Shown: positions 17,837 to 25,818 of the stretch, in pieces | Layout: each line of letters starts with the position of its first letter | Position numbering within the stretch: the first letter of the stretch is position 1 | NCBI RefSeq assembly: GCF_030317105.1 | Contig: NZ_JASZYG010000002.1 | Location: 248,001-312,000 of the forward strand | Length of the DNA stretch: 64,000 nt | Origin: Variovorax brevis | Lineage (GTDB): Bacteria; Pseudomonadota; Gammaproteobacteria; Burkholderiales; Burkholderiaceae_C | Direction: 5' to 3' | The notes under the pieces: model-generated | Seen by the model: the letters and a program-made list of their open reading frames with translations, nothing else | What the model was told of the DNA's origin: nothing | Databases searched by the model: none | Made by a program: the position numbers and the translations under genes

Positions 17837-19840
17837 TCAGCGTGCGCGGGTGGCCGCATGCTGACTTGCAAATTGCACGTACCACTCCAGGCACGCCGGA
17901 TTCGCCATCGCCTCCCGGTTGACCACGCGCTCGATCGGCTGGCCAAGCAACAGTTTCTTGATCGGCAACTCCTGCTTCTTGCCCGACAGCGTCCGCGGAA
18001 TCTCCGCCACCTGAAAGATGTCGTTCGGCAAGAAGCGCGGTGACAGGCTGGTCTTGATCGCGTTGTTGATCCTGGCGCGCACCGCATCGTCGAGCGTTGC
18101 ACCGTCGCGCAGCACGACGAACAGCGGCATGTAGCTTTCGCGTCCGAGGTATTCCAGATCGACCACCATCGAATCGAGCACCTCGGGCAGGGCTTCGACG
18201 GCGCTGTAGATCTCGCTCGTTCCCATGCGCAGGCCCTGGCGGTTGATGGTCGCATCGCTGCGGCCATAGATGATGCAGCCGCCGTCTTCACCGATGCGCA
18301 GCCAGTCGCCGTGACGCCACACGCCCGGGTAGGTGTCGAAATAGCTCGACAGATAGCGCGCGTTGCCTTCATCGCCCCAGAAGTAGAGCGGCATCGCCGG
18401 AATGGGCTTGGTGCACACCAGTTCGCCCACCTCGCCGATCACCGGCTGGCCTTGTTCATTCCAGGCCTCGACCGATGCGCCGAGTTGCCTGCACTGCATT
18501 TGCCCCGGCACTTCCGGCAGTTCGCGGTTGCCGCCGATGAACGCGCCGCAGAAGTCCGTGCCGCCTGAAATATTGCACCACCACACCTCGGGCGAGCCGG
18601 CCGCTTTCACGAGCGCGGTTCCCCAGCGCTGCACATCCTCGGCCAGCGGCGAGCCGGTGCTGCCGAGCACGCGCACACGCGACAAATCGCCGCAGGCCGC
18701 CGCATCGACGCCCGCCTTCATGCAATTCGAAAAGTACGCCGCGCCGGCGCCAAAAAAGCTCACGCGATGCCGCGACACGAAGCGCCACAACACCGACCAA
18801 TCCGGCCGCTCCTTGCTGCCGGCCGGGTTGCCGTCGTACAGCACGATGGTCGCGCCGACGGCCAGACCCGACAGCTGCGCGTTCCACATGACCCAGCCCG
18901 TGGAGCTGTACCAATGAAAGCGCTCGCCGAAATTGTTGGGCAGATAGCTCGTGCCGATGTCGTAGTGCAAGCCGCAGGCATGCATCGTGACGAGGATGCC
19001 GCCTTGCCCATGCACGATGGGCTTGGGCAAGCCCGTGGTGCCGCTGGAATACACGATCCAGATCGGGTGATCGAAAGGCAGCCACTCGGGCTCGAAGGAC
19101 TTCACGGCCGCGTCGTCGCGCTTCACCGCCTCGGCAAAATCGACGTCATGGGCCAGCGCGCTTGCTGCGAAGGGCGTTCGAAGCAGCACCAGCTTGCGCG
19201 CGCTGGGCAGCCCGGAGCGCAGCTCCTGCACGACGACGCAGCGATCGAGCGGCCGGCCGCCGTAGTGAACGCCGTCGACTGAAATCAACACCGTCGGCTC
19301 GATCTGGCGAAAGCGGTCAATGACCGCAGCGGTGCCCATGTCGGGCGCGCACACACTCCACACGGCGCCGATGCTGGAGCAGGCCAGGAAGGCGACCATC
19401 GTTTCAGGCACGTTCGGAAGATAGGCCGCCACGCGATCGCCGCGCTGCACGCCCAGGTCGCGCAGGGTCAACGCAAAGGCGCCCACCTGCCGGCGCAGTT
19501 CGGGCCAGGACATCTCGCGCACGTCACCCAGCTCGTTGTCGCTCACGATGGCCGGAAGGCCTGCGGCATGGGCGGCATCCACGTGACGCAGGACTTCATG
19601 CGCGTAGTTGACCTGGGCGCCAGGAAACCATTGGGCGCCGGGCATGCGTGCATCCGCCAGCACCGCGGTGTGTGGCGTGGGCGATCGCATGGCGTTGAAG
19701 TCCCACACGCTTTGCCAGAAAGCCTCGAGGTCCGTCACCGACCAGCGCCACAACGCGTCGTAGGTATCAAACGAAAGGCCACGCCTGTCGCGCAGCCAGT
19801 CCTGATAAAGGCGGATCTTGGGAATGTTGGGAGGCGTCAT
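17837..19840 (-). CDS. Acetoacetyl-CoA synthetase (acetoacetate-CoA ligase)
   Basis: This 667-residue adenylate-forming enzyme activates acetoacetate to acetoacetyl-CoA with ATP, linking ketone bodies and PHB turnover to central metabolism. The ANL motifs are present: the P-loop YSSGTTGLPKPIVHG, WWCNISGGTD, GDWLRIGEDGGCIIYGRSD and the C-terminal lysine block RTLSGKKQELPIKKLL. The long N-terminal domain (YDALWRWSVTDLEAFWQSVWDF) is typical of the acetoacetyl-CoA branch rather than acetyl-CoA synthetase. The start at 19840 follows the AsmA-like stop by ten bases, so the two genes are likely cotranscribed. Longer in-frame readings would overlap that gene. Confidence 0.9.
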   Translation of the reverse strand: MTPPNIPKIRLYQDWLRDRRGLSFDTYDALWRWSVTDLEAFWQSVWDFNAMRSPTPHTAVLADARMPGAQWFPGAQVNYAHEVLRHVDAAHAAGLPAIVSDNELGDVREMSWPELRRQVGAFALTLRDLGVQRGDRVAAYLPNVPETMVAFLACSSIGAVWSVCAPDMGTAAVIDRFRQIEPTVLISVDGVHYGGRPLDRCVVVQELRSGLPSARKLVLLRTPFAASALAHDVDFAEAVKRDDAAVKSFEPEWLPFDHPIWIVYSSGTTGLPKPIVHGQGGILVTMHACGLHYDIGTSYLPNNFGERFHWYSSTGWVMWNAQLSGLAVGATIVLYDGNPAGSKERPDWSVLWRFVSRHRVSFFGAGAAYFSNCMKAGVDAAACGDLSRVRVLGSTGSPLAEDVQRWGTALVKAAGSPEVWWCNISGGTDFCGAFIGGNRELPEVPGQMQCRQLGASVEAWNEQGQPVIGEVGELVCTKPIPAMPLYFWGDEGNARYLSSYFDTYPGVWRHGDWLRIGEDGGCIIYGRSDATINRQGLRMGTSEIYSAVEALPEVLDSMVVDLEYLGRESYMPLFVVLRDGATLDDAVRARINNAIKTSLSPRFLPNDIFQVAEIPRTLSGKKQELPIKKLLLGQPIERVVNREAMANPACLEWYVQFASQHAATRAR

Positions 19841-19850
19841 AGCCCGCACA

Positions 19851-21161
19851 CTAACGCCGCGGGGTTGCCGCCGGCGAGGGGGCTTTTCCGGGTTTCTTCT
19901 TGTCGTCACTGCCGAACAGCCGCTCGACCTGCTGGCCGATGCGCGCGCCGAGCGCGGTGCCCACGCCGGGCAAGACGGCCGTTCCGATGGCCGCGCCGGT
20001 GAGTGCGCCGCCCGTCAGCGACAACTCCGGCTGCTCGACGGTGCCGCCGATCTTCAGCGGCACGCCGACCACGCCGTCCACGATGTCCACCGCCGCTTCG
20101 CCATCGAGCTTGCGGTTGAAGAGCCTGACGTTGCCCGTGGCGGTGAGCACGCCCGAGCGTGCGCGCAGATCCGTGTAGCGGTAGATGACGCCGTTGTCCG
20201 TCATCTGCGTATCGACGGTACCCGTGAGTTCGTCCAGCGGGGTCTGGCCACCGCGGCTGGTGCCCGCGGAGCTCACAGCCTTCGCGAGGTCGAATCGCGT
20301 GAGGCGCGCGGGCTTGACGGCGAAGCGCGTGCGCGTACGCAGGCTGGCCACCAGATCGGTGAGCTTGTCGGCTTCGGCGTTCACATCGCTTTTACCGCTG
20401 AGGCGGCCCGCCACCACGCTGCGCCGCTTGAACGCCGTGGCCAGTGCTTCGACATCCACGCCCTTGGGCTCCAGTTGCGCGTGAACGGCCATGCGCCCAT
20501 CGGGCTTCGTCTCCCATGTGGCGTCGCCGTTCCACGTGCCGCCCGGCACGTCGATCAATACGCGCCACCGGTCCGTCTCGCCCTCGCGTTCGGCACGCAT
20601 CTGCACCGGCGGCGTGGTTTCGGCGCGGGCAATGCGCGCGTGCCGCGGCCGCCAATCGGCGTCGAAGTCGACCTCGCCGTCGTAGGCCAGTTCGATGTCG
20701 CGCCGGTCGACCCAGGTCACATCGCGAAAACGCAGGTGCTCCACGGGAATGGCCGCAGCGGCCCAAGCGCCGGTTTCAGGCGCCGAATCCTGCGCATGCT
20801 CATGCAGGTCACTCAGCGACTGGCGCGGAACGACGGCGCCGTCGATCTCCACTTCCTCGACATGAAACTCCCTGTGCAACACCGACCGCCAGGGCGCCTG
20901 CAGGCTGAGGCGGCGAACCACGATGGGCTTGGCCTGACGCGTGCTCGCGTCTTCGATGACCAGCATCGGCTGGGGCCACAAGCTCCAATGCACGTTCTTG
21001 ATGTCGAGTTCGACGCCGGTGCGCTGCATGAATTCGGCGCGGATGCGGGCACCCACCTCCGCGTCCGAAGGCAGCCACACCCAGGCTGCAATGACGATCG
21101 CCACCGCGCCGGCCACCACGAGGCCAGCAGCGGCGAGGATCCAGCGTCTTGCGCGCGACAT
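19851..21161 (-). CDS. AsmA-family protein with N-terminal membrane anchor
   Basis: The 436-residue protein has a short basic N-terminus (MSRARRW), one hydrophobic helix (about 7-27) and then a large periplasmic part with the AsmA N-terminal pattern (RTGVELDIKNVHWSLWPQPMLVIEDAS) and a C-terminal AsmA_2-like segment (GVLTATGNVRLFNRKLDGE). AsmA-like proteins are linked to outer-membrane assembly and, for the large members, to lipid transfer between membranes; this one is mid-sized. The ending is rich in Lys, Pro and Arg. It is upstream of the acetoacetyl-CoA synthetase gene in the same direction and diverges from the hotdog thioesterase at 21268. Confidence 0.82.
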   Translation of the reverse strand: MSRARRWILAAAGLVVAGAVAIVIAAWVWLPSDAEVGARIRAEFMQRTGVELDIKNVHWSLWPQPMLVIEDASTRQAKPIVVRRLSLQAPWRSVLHREFHVEEVEIDGAVVPRQSLSDLHEHAQDSAPETGAWAAAAIPVEHLRFRDVTWVDRRDIELAYDGEVDFDADWRPRHARIARAETTPPVQMRAEREGETDRWRVLIDVPGGTWNGDATWETKPDGRMAVHAQLEPKGVDVEALATAFKRRSVVAGRLSGKSDVNAEADKLTDLVASLRTRTRFAVKPARLTRFDLAKAVSSAGTSRGGQTPLDELTGTVDTQMTDNGVIYRYTDLRARSGVLTATGNVRLFNRKLDGEAAVDIVDGVVGVPLKIGGTVEQPELSLTGGALTGAAIGTAVLPGVGTALGARIGQQVERLFGSDDKKKPGKAPSPAATPRR

Positions 21162-21267
21162 GCACCAGCATAGGGCCGGGTTAGCGTCGCAGGCTGTCGG
21201 CCACGGCCCCGTCACTTCGACGGATCGCTATAGTTTCGGCCGTTTCCGTCCCCAGGAGTTAGTAGAC

Positions 21268-21693
21268 ATGTCCATCTGGCAAAAGCCCATCTCGCTCGAA
21301 GCGCTCAACGCAAGCGGCGTCAACACCGCCGTCTCGCATCTCGGCATCGAGTTCACGGAGTTCGGCGACGATTTCCTGCGCGCACGCGTTCCCGTCGATG
21401 CACGCACCATCCAGCCTTACGGGCTGCTGCACGGTGGCGTGTCGGTGGTGCTGGCCGAGACGCTGGGCTCCAGCGGTGCGTACTTCTCATCGCCCGAAGG
21501 CCACCGTTGCGTGGGGCTGGACATCAACGCCAACCACCTGCGCTCGGCCACCAGCGGGTGGGTCACGGGCACGGCGCGGCCCGTTCACCGCGGCCGCACG
21601 ACGCAAGTGTGGCAAATCGATCTCAGCAACGAGGCCGGCGAGCTCACCTGCGTCTCGCGCATCACGATGGCCATGCTCTTGCCCCGACAATAG
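21268..21693 (+). CDS. Hotdog-fold acyl-CoA thioesterase (PaaI/YdiI type)
   Basis: The 141-residue protein is a hotdog thioesterase with the signature LLHGGVSVVLAETLGSSGA: His55 with its two glycines and Glu64 match the active-site region of YdiI/MenI-type enzymes. These hydrolyse acyl- or aroyl-CoA thioesters, including 1,4-dihydroxy-2-naphthoyl-CoA in menaquinone makers. No menaquinone genes are nearby, so a general CoA-recycling role is more likely. The start at ATG 21268 has AGGAG at 21254-21258. A nucleobase permease follows 72 bases later in the same direction. Confidence 0.88.
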   Translation: MSIWQKPISLEALNASGVNTAVSHLGIEFTEFGDDFLRARVPVDARTIQPYGLLHGGVSVVLAETLGSSGAYFSSPEGHRCVGLDINANHLRSATSGWVTGTARPVHRGRTTQVWQIDLSNEAGELTCVSRITMAMLLPRQ

Positions 21694-21698
21694 CGCGC

Positions 21699-21714
21699 AC
21701 CCGCCGAGGCGGGT
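21699..21714 (+). terminator. Short GC hairpin after the thioesterase
   Basis: The arms ACCCGCC and GGCGGGT face each other across two bases, followed by TGGGTT. It may attenuate transcription into the permease gene; no clean T run follows. Confidence 0.3.
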
Positions 21715-21765
21715 TGGGTTCAGCGCGCACTGGCACCTCAACGAACAACGAAAAAGGAGAATGGC

Positions 21766-23124
21766 ATGAGCGACTCGTTCCTCCCTCGCTGGGACCTGGT
21801 CAAGCCGACGACCGGCGTGGTGGTGACGCCCACCGAGCGGCTACCCTGGCCGCAGACCTTTGCAATGGGCGTGCAGCACGTGATCGCGATGTTCGGCGCG
21901 ACCGTGCTGGCCCCGCTGCTCATGGGCTTCAATCCCAATGTCGCGATCCTGATGAGCGGCATCGGCACGCTGATCTTCTTCGTGGTCACGGCCGGCCGCG
22001 TGCCCAGCTACCTCGGGTCCAGCTTTGCGTTCATCGGCGTGGTGATCGCGGCCACGGGCTATGCGGGCCAGGGGCCGAACCCCAATCTGGGCGCGGCGCT
22101 CGGCGGCATCATTGCCTGCGGCGCGTTGTACGTGGTCATCGGCTTCATCGTGGCGGCCACCAACCGCCGGCATCGCCGCATGGCATCGCCCATCAAGGGC
22201 CTGGAGATCGAGGAGATCGAAGACAGCGCCGCCACGCACTGGATCGAACGGCTGATGCCGCCGGTGGTCACCGGCGCCGTCGTCGCCGTGATCGGCCTCA
22301 ATCTCGCCCAGGTGCCCATCAAGAACATGGCGCCGACGGCCTTCGACACGTGGATGCAGATGGTGACCTTCCTGTCGGTCGGGCTGGTGGCTGTGTACAC
22401 GCGCGGCATGGTGCAGCGCCTGCTGATCCTGGTGGGGCTCATCGTCGCCAGCATCGTGTACGCCGTCCTCACCAACGGCATGGGGCTGGGCAAGCCCATC
22501 GACCTCTCCGCCATCGCAGCGGCGCCTTGGTTCGGCATGCCGGCCTTCGTGGCGCCGGTGTTCAGGAGCGAGGCGATGCTGTTGATCGCGCCCGTCGCGA
22601 TCATCCTCGTGGCCGAGAACCTGGGCCACCTGAAGGCCGTGGGCGCCATGACGGGCACCGACATGAACCCGTACATCGGGCGCGCGTTCATCGGCGACGG
22701 GCTGGCCACGATGGTCAGCGGCGCGGCCGGCGGCACGGGGGTGACCACTTACGCCGAGAACATCGGCGTGATGGCTGCCACCAAGATCTACTCGACGGCC
22801 ATGTTCGTCGTGGCGGCGCTGATTGCCATCGTGCTGGGCTTCAGTCCCAAGTTTGGTGCGCTGATCCAGGCGATTCCGCTGGCGGTGATGGGCGGGGTGA
22901 GCATCGTGGTGTTCGGCCTCATCGCCATGTCGGGCGCCAAGATCTGGGTCGACAACCGCGTGGACTTCACCGACAACGGCAACCTGATCGTCGCGGCGGT
23001 CACGCTCATCCTGGGCACGGGCGACTTCACGCTGAAGTTTGGCGGCATGTCGCTGGGCGGCATCGGCACCGCCACCTTCGGCGCCATCATTCTTTACGCC
23101 CTGCTGGGACGCAAGAATCCGTAG
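21766..23124 (+). CDS. NCS2-type uracil/xanthine permease
   Basis: This 452-residue integral membrane protein has the nucleobase-cation symporter-2 layout of about 14 helices. Recognisable parts are PWPQTFAMGVQHVIAMFGAT at the N-terminus, MNPYIGRAFIGDGLATMVSG with AAGGTGVTTYAENIGV (the substrate-binding region of UraA/UapA proteins) and PLAVMGGVSIVVFG later. It should import a pyrimidine or purine base with protons. Uracil is the best guess by resemblance to UraA/RutG, with no rut or pyr genes next to it to confirm. GGAGA about eight bases before the ATG supports the start. Confidence 0.9.
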   Translation: MSDSFLPRWDLVKPTTGVVVTPTERLPWPQTFAMGVQHVIAMFGATVLAPLLMGFNPNVAILMSGIGTLIFFVVTAGRVPSYLGSSFAFIGVVIAATGYAGQGPNPNLGAALGGIIACGALYVVIGFIVAATNRRHRRMASPIKGLEIEEIEDSAATHWIERLMPPVVTGAVVAVIGLNLAQVPIKNMAPTAFDTWMQMVTFLSVGLVAVYTRGMVQRLLILVGLIVASIVYAVLTNGMGLGKPIDLSAIAAAPWFGMPAFVAPVFRSEAMLLIAPVAIILVAENLGHLKAVGAMTGTDMNPYIGRAFIGDGLATMVSGAAGGTGVTTYAENIGVMAATKIYSTAMFVVAALIAIVLGFSPKFGALIQAIPLAVMGGVSIVVFGLIAMSGAKIWVDNRVDFTDNGNLIVAAVTLILGTGDFTLKFGGMSLGGIGTATFGAIILYALLGRKNP

Positions 23125-23226
23125 CTGGCACGCGCCTCGAGACTCCATTCGTTGCAACAGCTTGCAAAAAATCCGGATGGGCGCTCGTGGCCGTTAGACT
23201 TGAACGCTTTCGAACGAACGTTTTAA

Positions 23227-23979
23227 ATGGCTGATGCTTCCGCCGCACGCACCAAGGCGGTATTCGAATTCAAGAGCGCGACATTGCCGCTGATCGCGGT
23301 GATCCTCAAAACGACCGACCTCGGCCTGCTGGCCGAGGCGCTGGATGCCCAACTCGCCGACTCGCCCGATTTCTTCGAGCAGGAGCCGGTGGTGATCGAC
23401 CTCTCGCAATTGGGCGATGAGCACGCGTCGGCGGACATCAACTTCCTTGCCCTGCGCGACATGCTGGCGCGCCACCAGACGCAGCCGATCGCGGTGCGCG
23501 GTGGCAGCGACGCCCACAACGCCGCGGCGCGCGAGGCGGGCCTGTCGATTGCGGCCATGCCGGTCAACCCTGCCCCGCGCTCGGCAGCCCCGGCCGAGGC
23601 GCCGAGCCCGGCACCCCAGATCATTCGCGAAGTGCCCGTGCCAGCCACCGGCACGCTGGTCATCGACCGGCCCTTGCGCTCGGGCCAGCAGATCTACGCG
23701 CGCGGCGGGGACGTCATCGTGCTCGACATCGTGAACTTCGGTGCCGAAGTCATCGCCGACGGCCACATCCACGTTTACGCACCATTGCGCGGCAAAGCCA
23801 TCGCCGGTGCGCGCGGCAACACCGAGGCCCGGATTTTCAGCACCTGCATGGAAGCGCAACTGGTGGCCATCGCCGGCATCTACCGCACATCGGAAGTCGA
23901 CTTGCCCGCGGCCGTCAAGGGCAAGGCCGCGCAGGTGCAGCTCGACGACAAGAAATTAGTGTTCCATGCAATCAGCTAG
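23227..23979 (+). CDS. minC: Septum site-determining protein MinC
   Basis: MinC blocks FtsZ ring formation away from mid-cell and is brought to the membrane by MinD. The 250-residue protein has an N-terminal MinC domain (about 1-105), a Pro/Ala-rich linker (about 115-140) and the C-terminal beta-helix with RSGQQIYARGGDVIVLDIVNFGAEV and GHIHVYAPLRGKAIAGARGN, which binds MinD and FtsZ. No Shine-Dalgarno is visible before the ATG; the upstream bases are gaacgttttaa. minD and minE follow, completing the operon. Confidence 0.96.
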   Translation: MADASAARTKAVFEFKSATLPLIAVILKTTDLGLLAEALDAQLADSPDFFEQEPVVIDLSQLGDEHASADINFLALRDMLARHQTQPIAVRGGSDAHNAAAREAGLSIAAMPVNPAPRSAAPAEAPSPAPQIIREVPVPATGTLVIDRPLRSGQQIYARGGDVIVLDIVNFGAEVIADGHIHVYAPLRGKAIAGARGNTEARIFSTCMEAQLVAIAGIYRTSEVDLPAAVKGKAAQVQLDDKKLVFHAIS

Positions 23980-24037
23980 ACGCCAGGTTGCCCGGAGCAA
24001 GACAAAGATTGACAGAAACGACAGAGGAATCAGACGA

Positions 24038-24853
24038 ATGGCCAAGATTGTGGTGGTGACCTCGGGCAAGGGCGGCGTCGGCAAGACGACCACCAGCGCG
24101 AGCTTTGCGTCGGGCCTGGCCCTGGCGGGCAAGAAAACGGCAGTGATCGACTTCGACGTCGGCCTGCGCAACCTGGACCTCATCATGGGGTGCGAACGCC
24201 GCGTGGTGTACGACCTCATCAACGTGATCCAGGGTGAAGCCAACCTGCACCAGGCGCTCATCAAGGACAAGCAGTGCGACAACCTGTACGTGCTGGCCGC
24301 CTCGCAGACACGCGACAAGGAAGCGCTCACACAGGAAGGCGTCGAGAAAATCCTGAAGGAGCTCAGCGAGCAGGGCTTCGACTACATCGTGTGCGACTCG
24401 CCCGCCGGCATCGAGACCGGCGCGATGATGGCGATGCACTTCGCCGACGAAGCGCTCATCGTCACCAACCCCGAAGTGTCTTCGGTGCGCGACTCGGACC
24501 GCATCCTGGGCATGCTCAGCAGCAAGACCAAGCGCGCCAAGGAAGGCGGCGACCCCATCAAGGAGCACCTGCTCATCACCCGCTACAACCCCAACCGGGT
24601 CGCGGGCGGGCAGATGCTCTCGCTGGAAGACATCCAGGACATCCTGCGCATCAAGCTGATTGGCGTGATTCCCGAATCGGAGACGGTGCTGCAAGCGTCC
24701 AACCAGGGCATCCCGGCGATCCACGACAAGGAGACCGACGTGGCGCAGGCGTACCTCGACGTGGTGGCCCGCTTCCTCGGCGAGGAAAAGCCGATGCGTT
24801 TTGTCGACGCGGAGAAGCCGAGCTTCTTCAAGCGCTTCTTCGGCGGGAGGTAA
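24038..24853 (+). CDS. minD: Septum site-determining ATPase MinD
   Basis: MinD is the membrane-cycling ATPase that carries MinC and is driven into pole-to-pole oscillation by MinE. The 271-residue protein has the deviant Walker A motif GKGGVGKTTT with both lysines (Lys11, Lys16), VIDFDVGLRNLDLIMG, and a C-terminal amphipathic membrane-targeting helix ending in FFKRFFGGR. The ATG at 24038 begins MAKIVVVTSGKGG as in other MinD proteins; the frame is open further upstream but not conserved there. It sits 58 bases after minC and three bases before minE. Confidence 0.97.
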   Translation: MAKIVVVTSGKGGVGKTTTSASFASGLALAGKKTAVIDFDVGLRNLDLIMGCERRVVYDLINVIQGEANLHQALIKDKQCDNLYVLAASQTRDKEALTQEGVEKILKELSEQGFDYIVCDSPAGIETGAMMAMHFADEALIVTNPEVSSVRDSDRILGMLSSKTKRAKEGGDPIKEHLLITRYNPNRVAGGQMLSLEDIQDILRIKLIGVIPESETVLQASNQGIPAIHDKETDVAQAYLDVVARFLGEEKPMRFVDAEKPSFFKRFFGGR

Positions 24854-24856
24854 GCC

Positions 24857-25129
24857 ATGTCCTTCCTCTCGTTCCTGCTCGGCGAAAAGAAGAAGACGGC
24901 CAGCGTGGCCAAGGAGCGCCTGCAGATCATCCTGGCGCATGAGCGCTCGGGCCTGGGCCATCGCCGGCCCGACTACCTGGTCGACCTGCAGCGCGAGTTG
25001 GTGGCGGTCATCACCAAGTACGTCTCGATCAAGGCGGACGATATCAAGGTCCACCTCGAGAAGCATGACGACCTCGAAGTGCTCGAAGTGAAGATCGAAC
25101 TGCCTGACGGCATGCCTGCAAGGACCTGA
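24857..25129 (+). CDS. minE: Cell division topological specificity factor MinE
   Basis: MinE stimulates MinD ATPase and gives the Min system its place information. The 90-residue length is normal. The N-terminal membrane-binding part [13 protein letters not shown] is followed by [13 protein letters not shown], the anti-MinCD helix, and then the dimerisation domain with [18 protein letters not shown]. The start lies three bases after the minD stop. A perfect 26-bp palindrome just downstream may close the operon. Confidence 0.96.
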   Translation: MSFLSFLLGEKKKTASVAKERLQIILAHERSGLGHRRPDYLVDLQRELVAVITKYVSIKADDIKVHLEKHDDLEVLEVKIELPDGMPART

Positions 25130-25154
25130 GGCGCAGGGCCACGCGCGGAAATTT

Positions 25155-25180
25155 GTGAACAACCGCGCGCGGTTGTTCAC
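25155..25180. repeat. Perfect 26-bp palindrome between minE and the phasin gene
   Basis: The sequence from GTGAACAACCGCG to its exact complement reads the same on both strands. As RNA it would form an 11-bp stem with a four-base loop. There is no T run, so it may be an unusual terminator for minCDE or a protein-binding site upstream of the phasin gene. Confidence 0.6.
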
Positions 25181-25208
25181 TTCAGCGCTGCAGAAGCGTA
25201 TCGTGTGG

Positions 25209-25227
25209 GGTCTCAATTTTTGAGACC
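25209..25227. promoter_or_regulatory. Inverted repeat just before the phasin gene, candidate operator
   Basis: Exact 8-bp arms GGTCTCAA and TTGAGACC flank a three-base T spacer, 25 bases before the phasin ATG. Extending outward the arms match again after one mismatch. The position, between probable promoter and ribosome site, suits a repressor such as PhaR, which controls phasin genes in PHB-making bacteria. PhaR involvement is inference. Confidence 0.45.
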
Positions 25228-25252
25228 ACAACTTATAAGGGGCACACACGAA

Positions 25253-25795
25253 ATGGCAACTGCAAAAAAGGCAACTGCAAAGAAGGCACCGGCCAAGAAG
25301 GCTGCAGCAAACGGGGCAGCACCCAAGAAGCTCGCGGCGCCGCTCGTCGATCCGATGAAGGCCATGGAGGGCATGAAGGAAGCCTTCAACAAGCCGATGA
25401 AGGGCCTCACCGAGCGCCTGCAAAACCTGAAGATCTCCGGCGCCGCCAGCACGATCGCAGAGAGCGGCCGCAAGGACCTCGAGGCGCTCATCAAGGCCAA
25501 CCAGAAATCCTTCCAGGGCTTGCAGTCGGTGGTGAAGCGGCAGACCGAAATGCTGCGCGAGTCGATCACCGACTGGCAAGGCGCGGTCAAGTCGATGCCC
25601 GGCAGCGACCCCAAGGAAAGCATCGCCAAGCTCGACGAGATGGGCCGTGCGGCTTTCAAGCGCGCCCTGGACGACATCCGTGAACTCGCCGACATGGCCG
25701 CCAAGTCGCAGACCGAGGCCTTCGAGATCGTGCGCGCCCGCATCACGAGCAACGTCGACGAAGTCAAGAAGCTGCTGAAGCTGCCCGGCCAATAA
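25253..25795 (+). CDS. Phasin family protein with Lys/Ala-rich N-terminal tail
   Basis: Phasins coat polyhydroxyalkanoate granules. The 180-residue protein begins with repeats of Ala-Lys-Lys and Pro-Ala-Lys-Lys (about 1-22), resembling the DNA-binding tails of histone H1-like and PhaF-type proteins. It continues with the helical phasin domain (about 35-180): AMEGMKEAFNKPMKGL, LIKANQKSFQGLQSVVKRQ and LADMAAKSQTEAFEIVRAR. The start at 25253 follows AAGGGG at about 25237-25242. It is alone, after minCDE and convergent with cti. Granule coating is likely; DNA contact through the tail is inference. Confidence 0.87.
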   Translation: MATAKKATAKKAPAKKAAANGAAPKKLAAPLVDPMKAMEGMKEAFNKPMKGLTERLQNLKISGAASTIAESGRKDLEALIKANQKSFQGLQSVVKRQTEMLRESITDWQGAVKSMPGSDPKESIAKLDEMGRAAFKRALDDIRELADMAAKSQTEAFEIVRARITSNVDEVKKLLKLPGQ

Positions 25796-25818
25796 GAACG
25801 CGACGAGCGGGCTGAGGG

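Noticed and set aside
21841..23157. 438-codon open frame opposite the permease gene
   Set aside because: His/Arg/Asp-rich artefact without domains.
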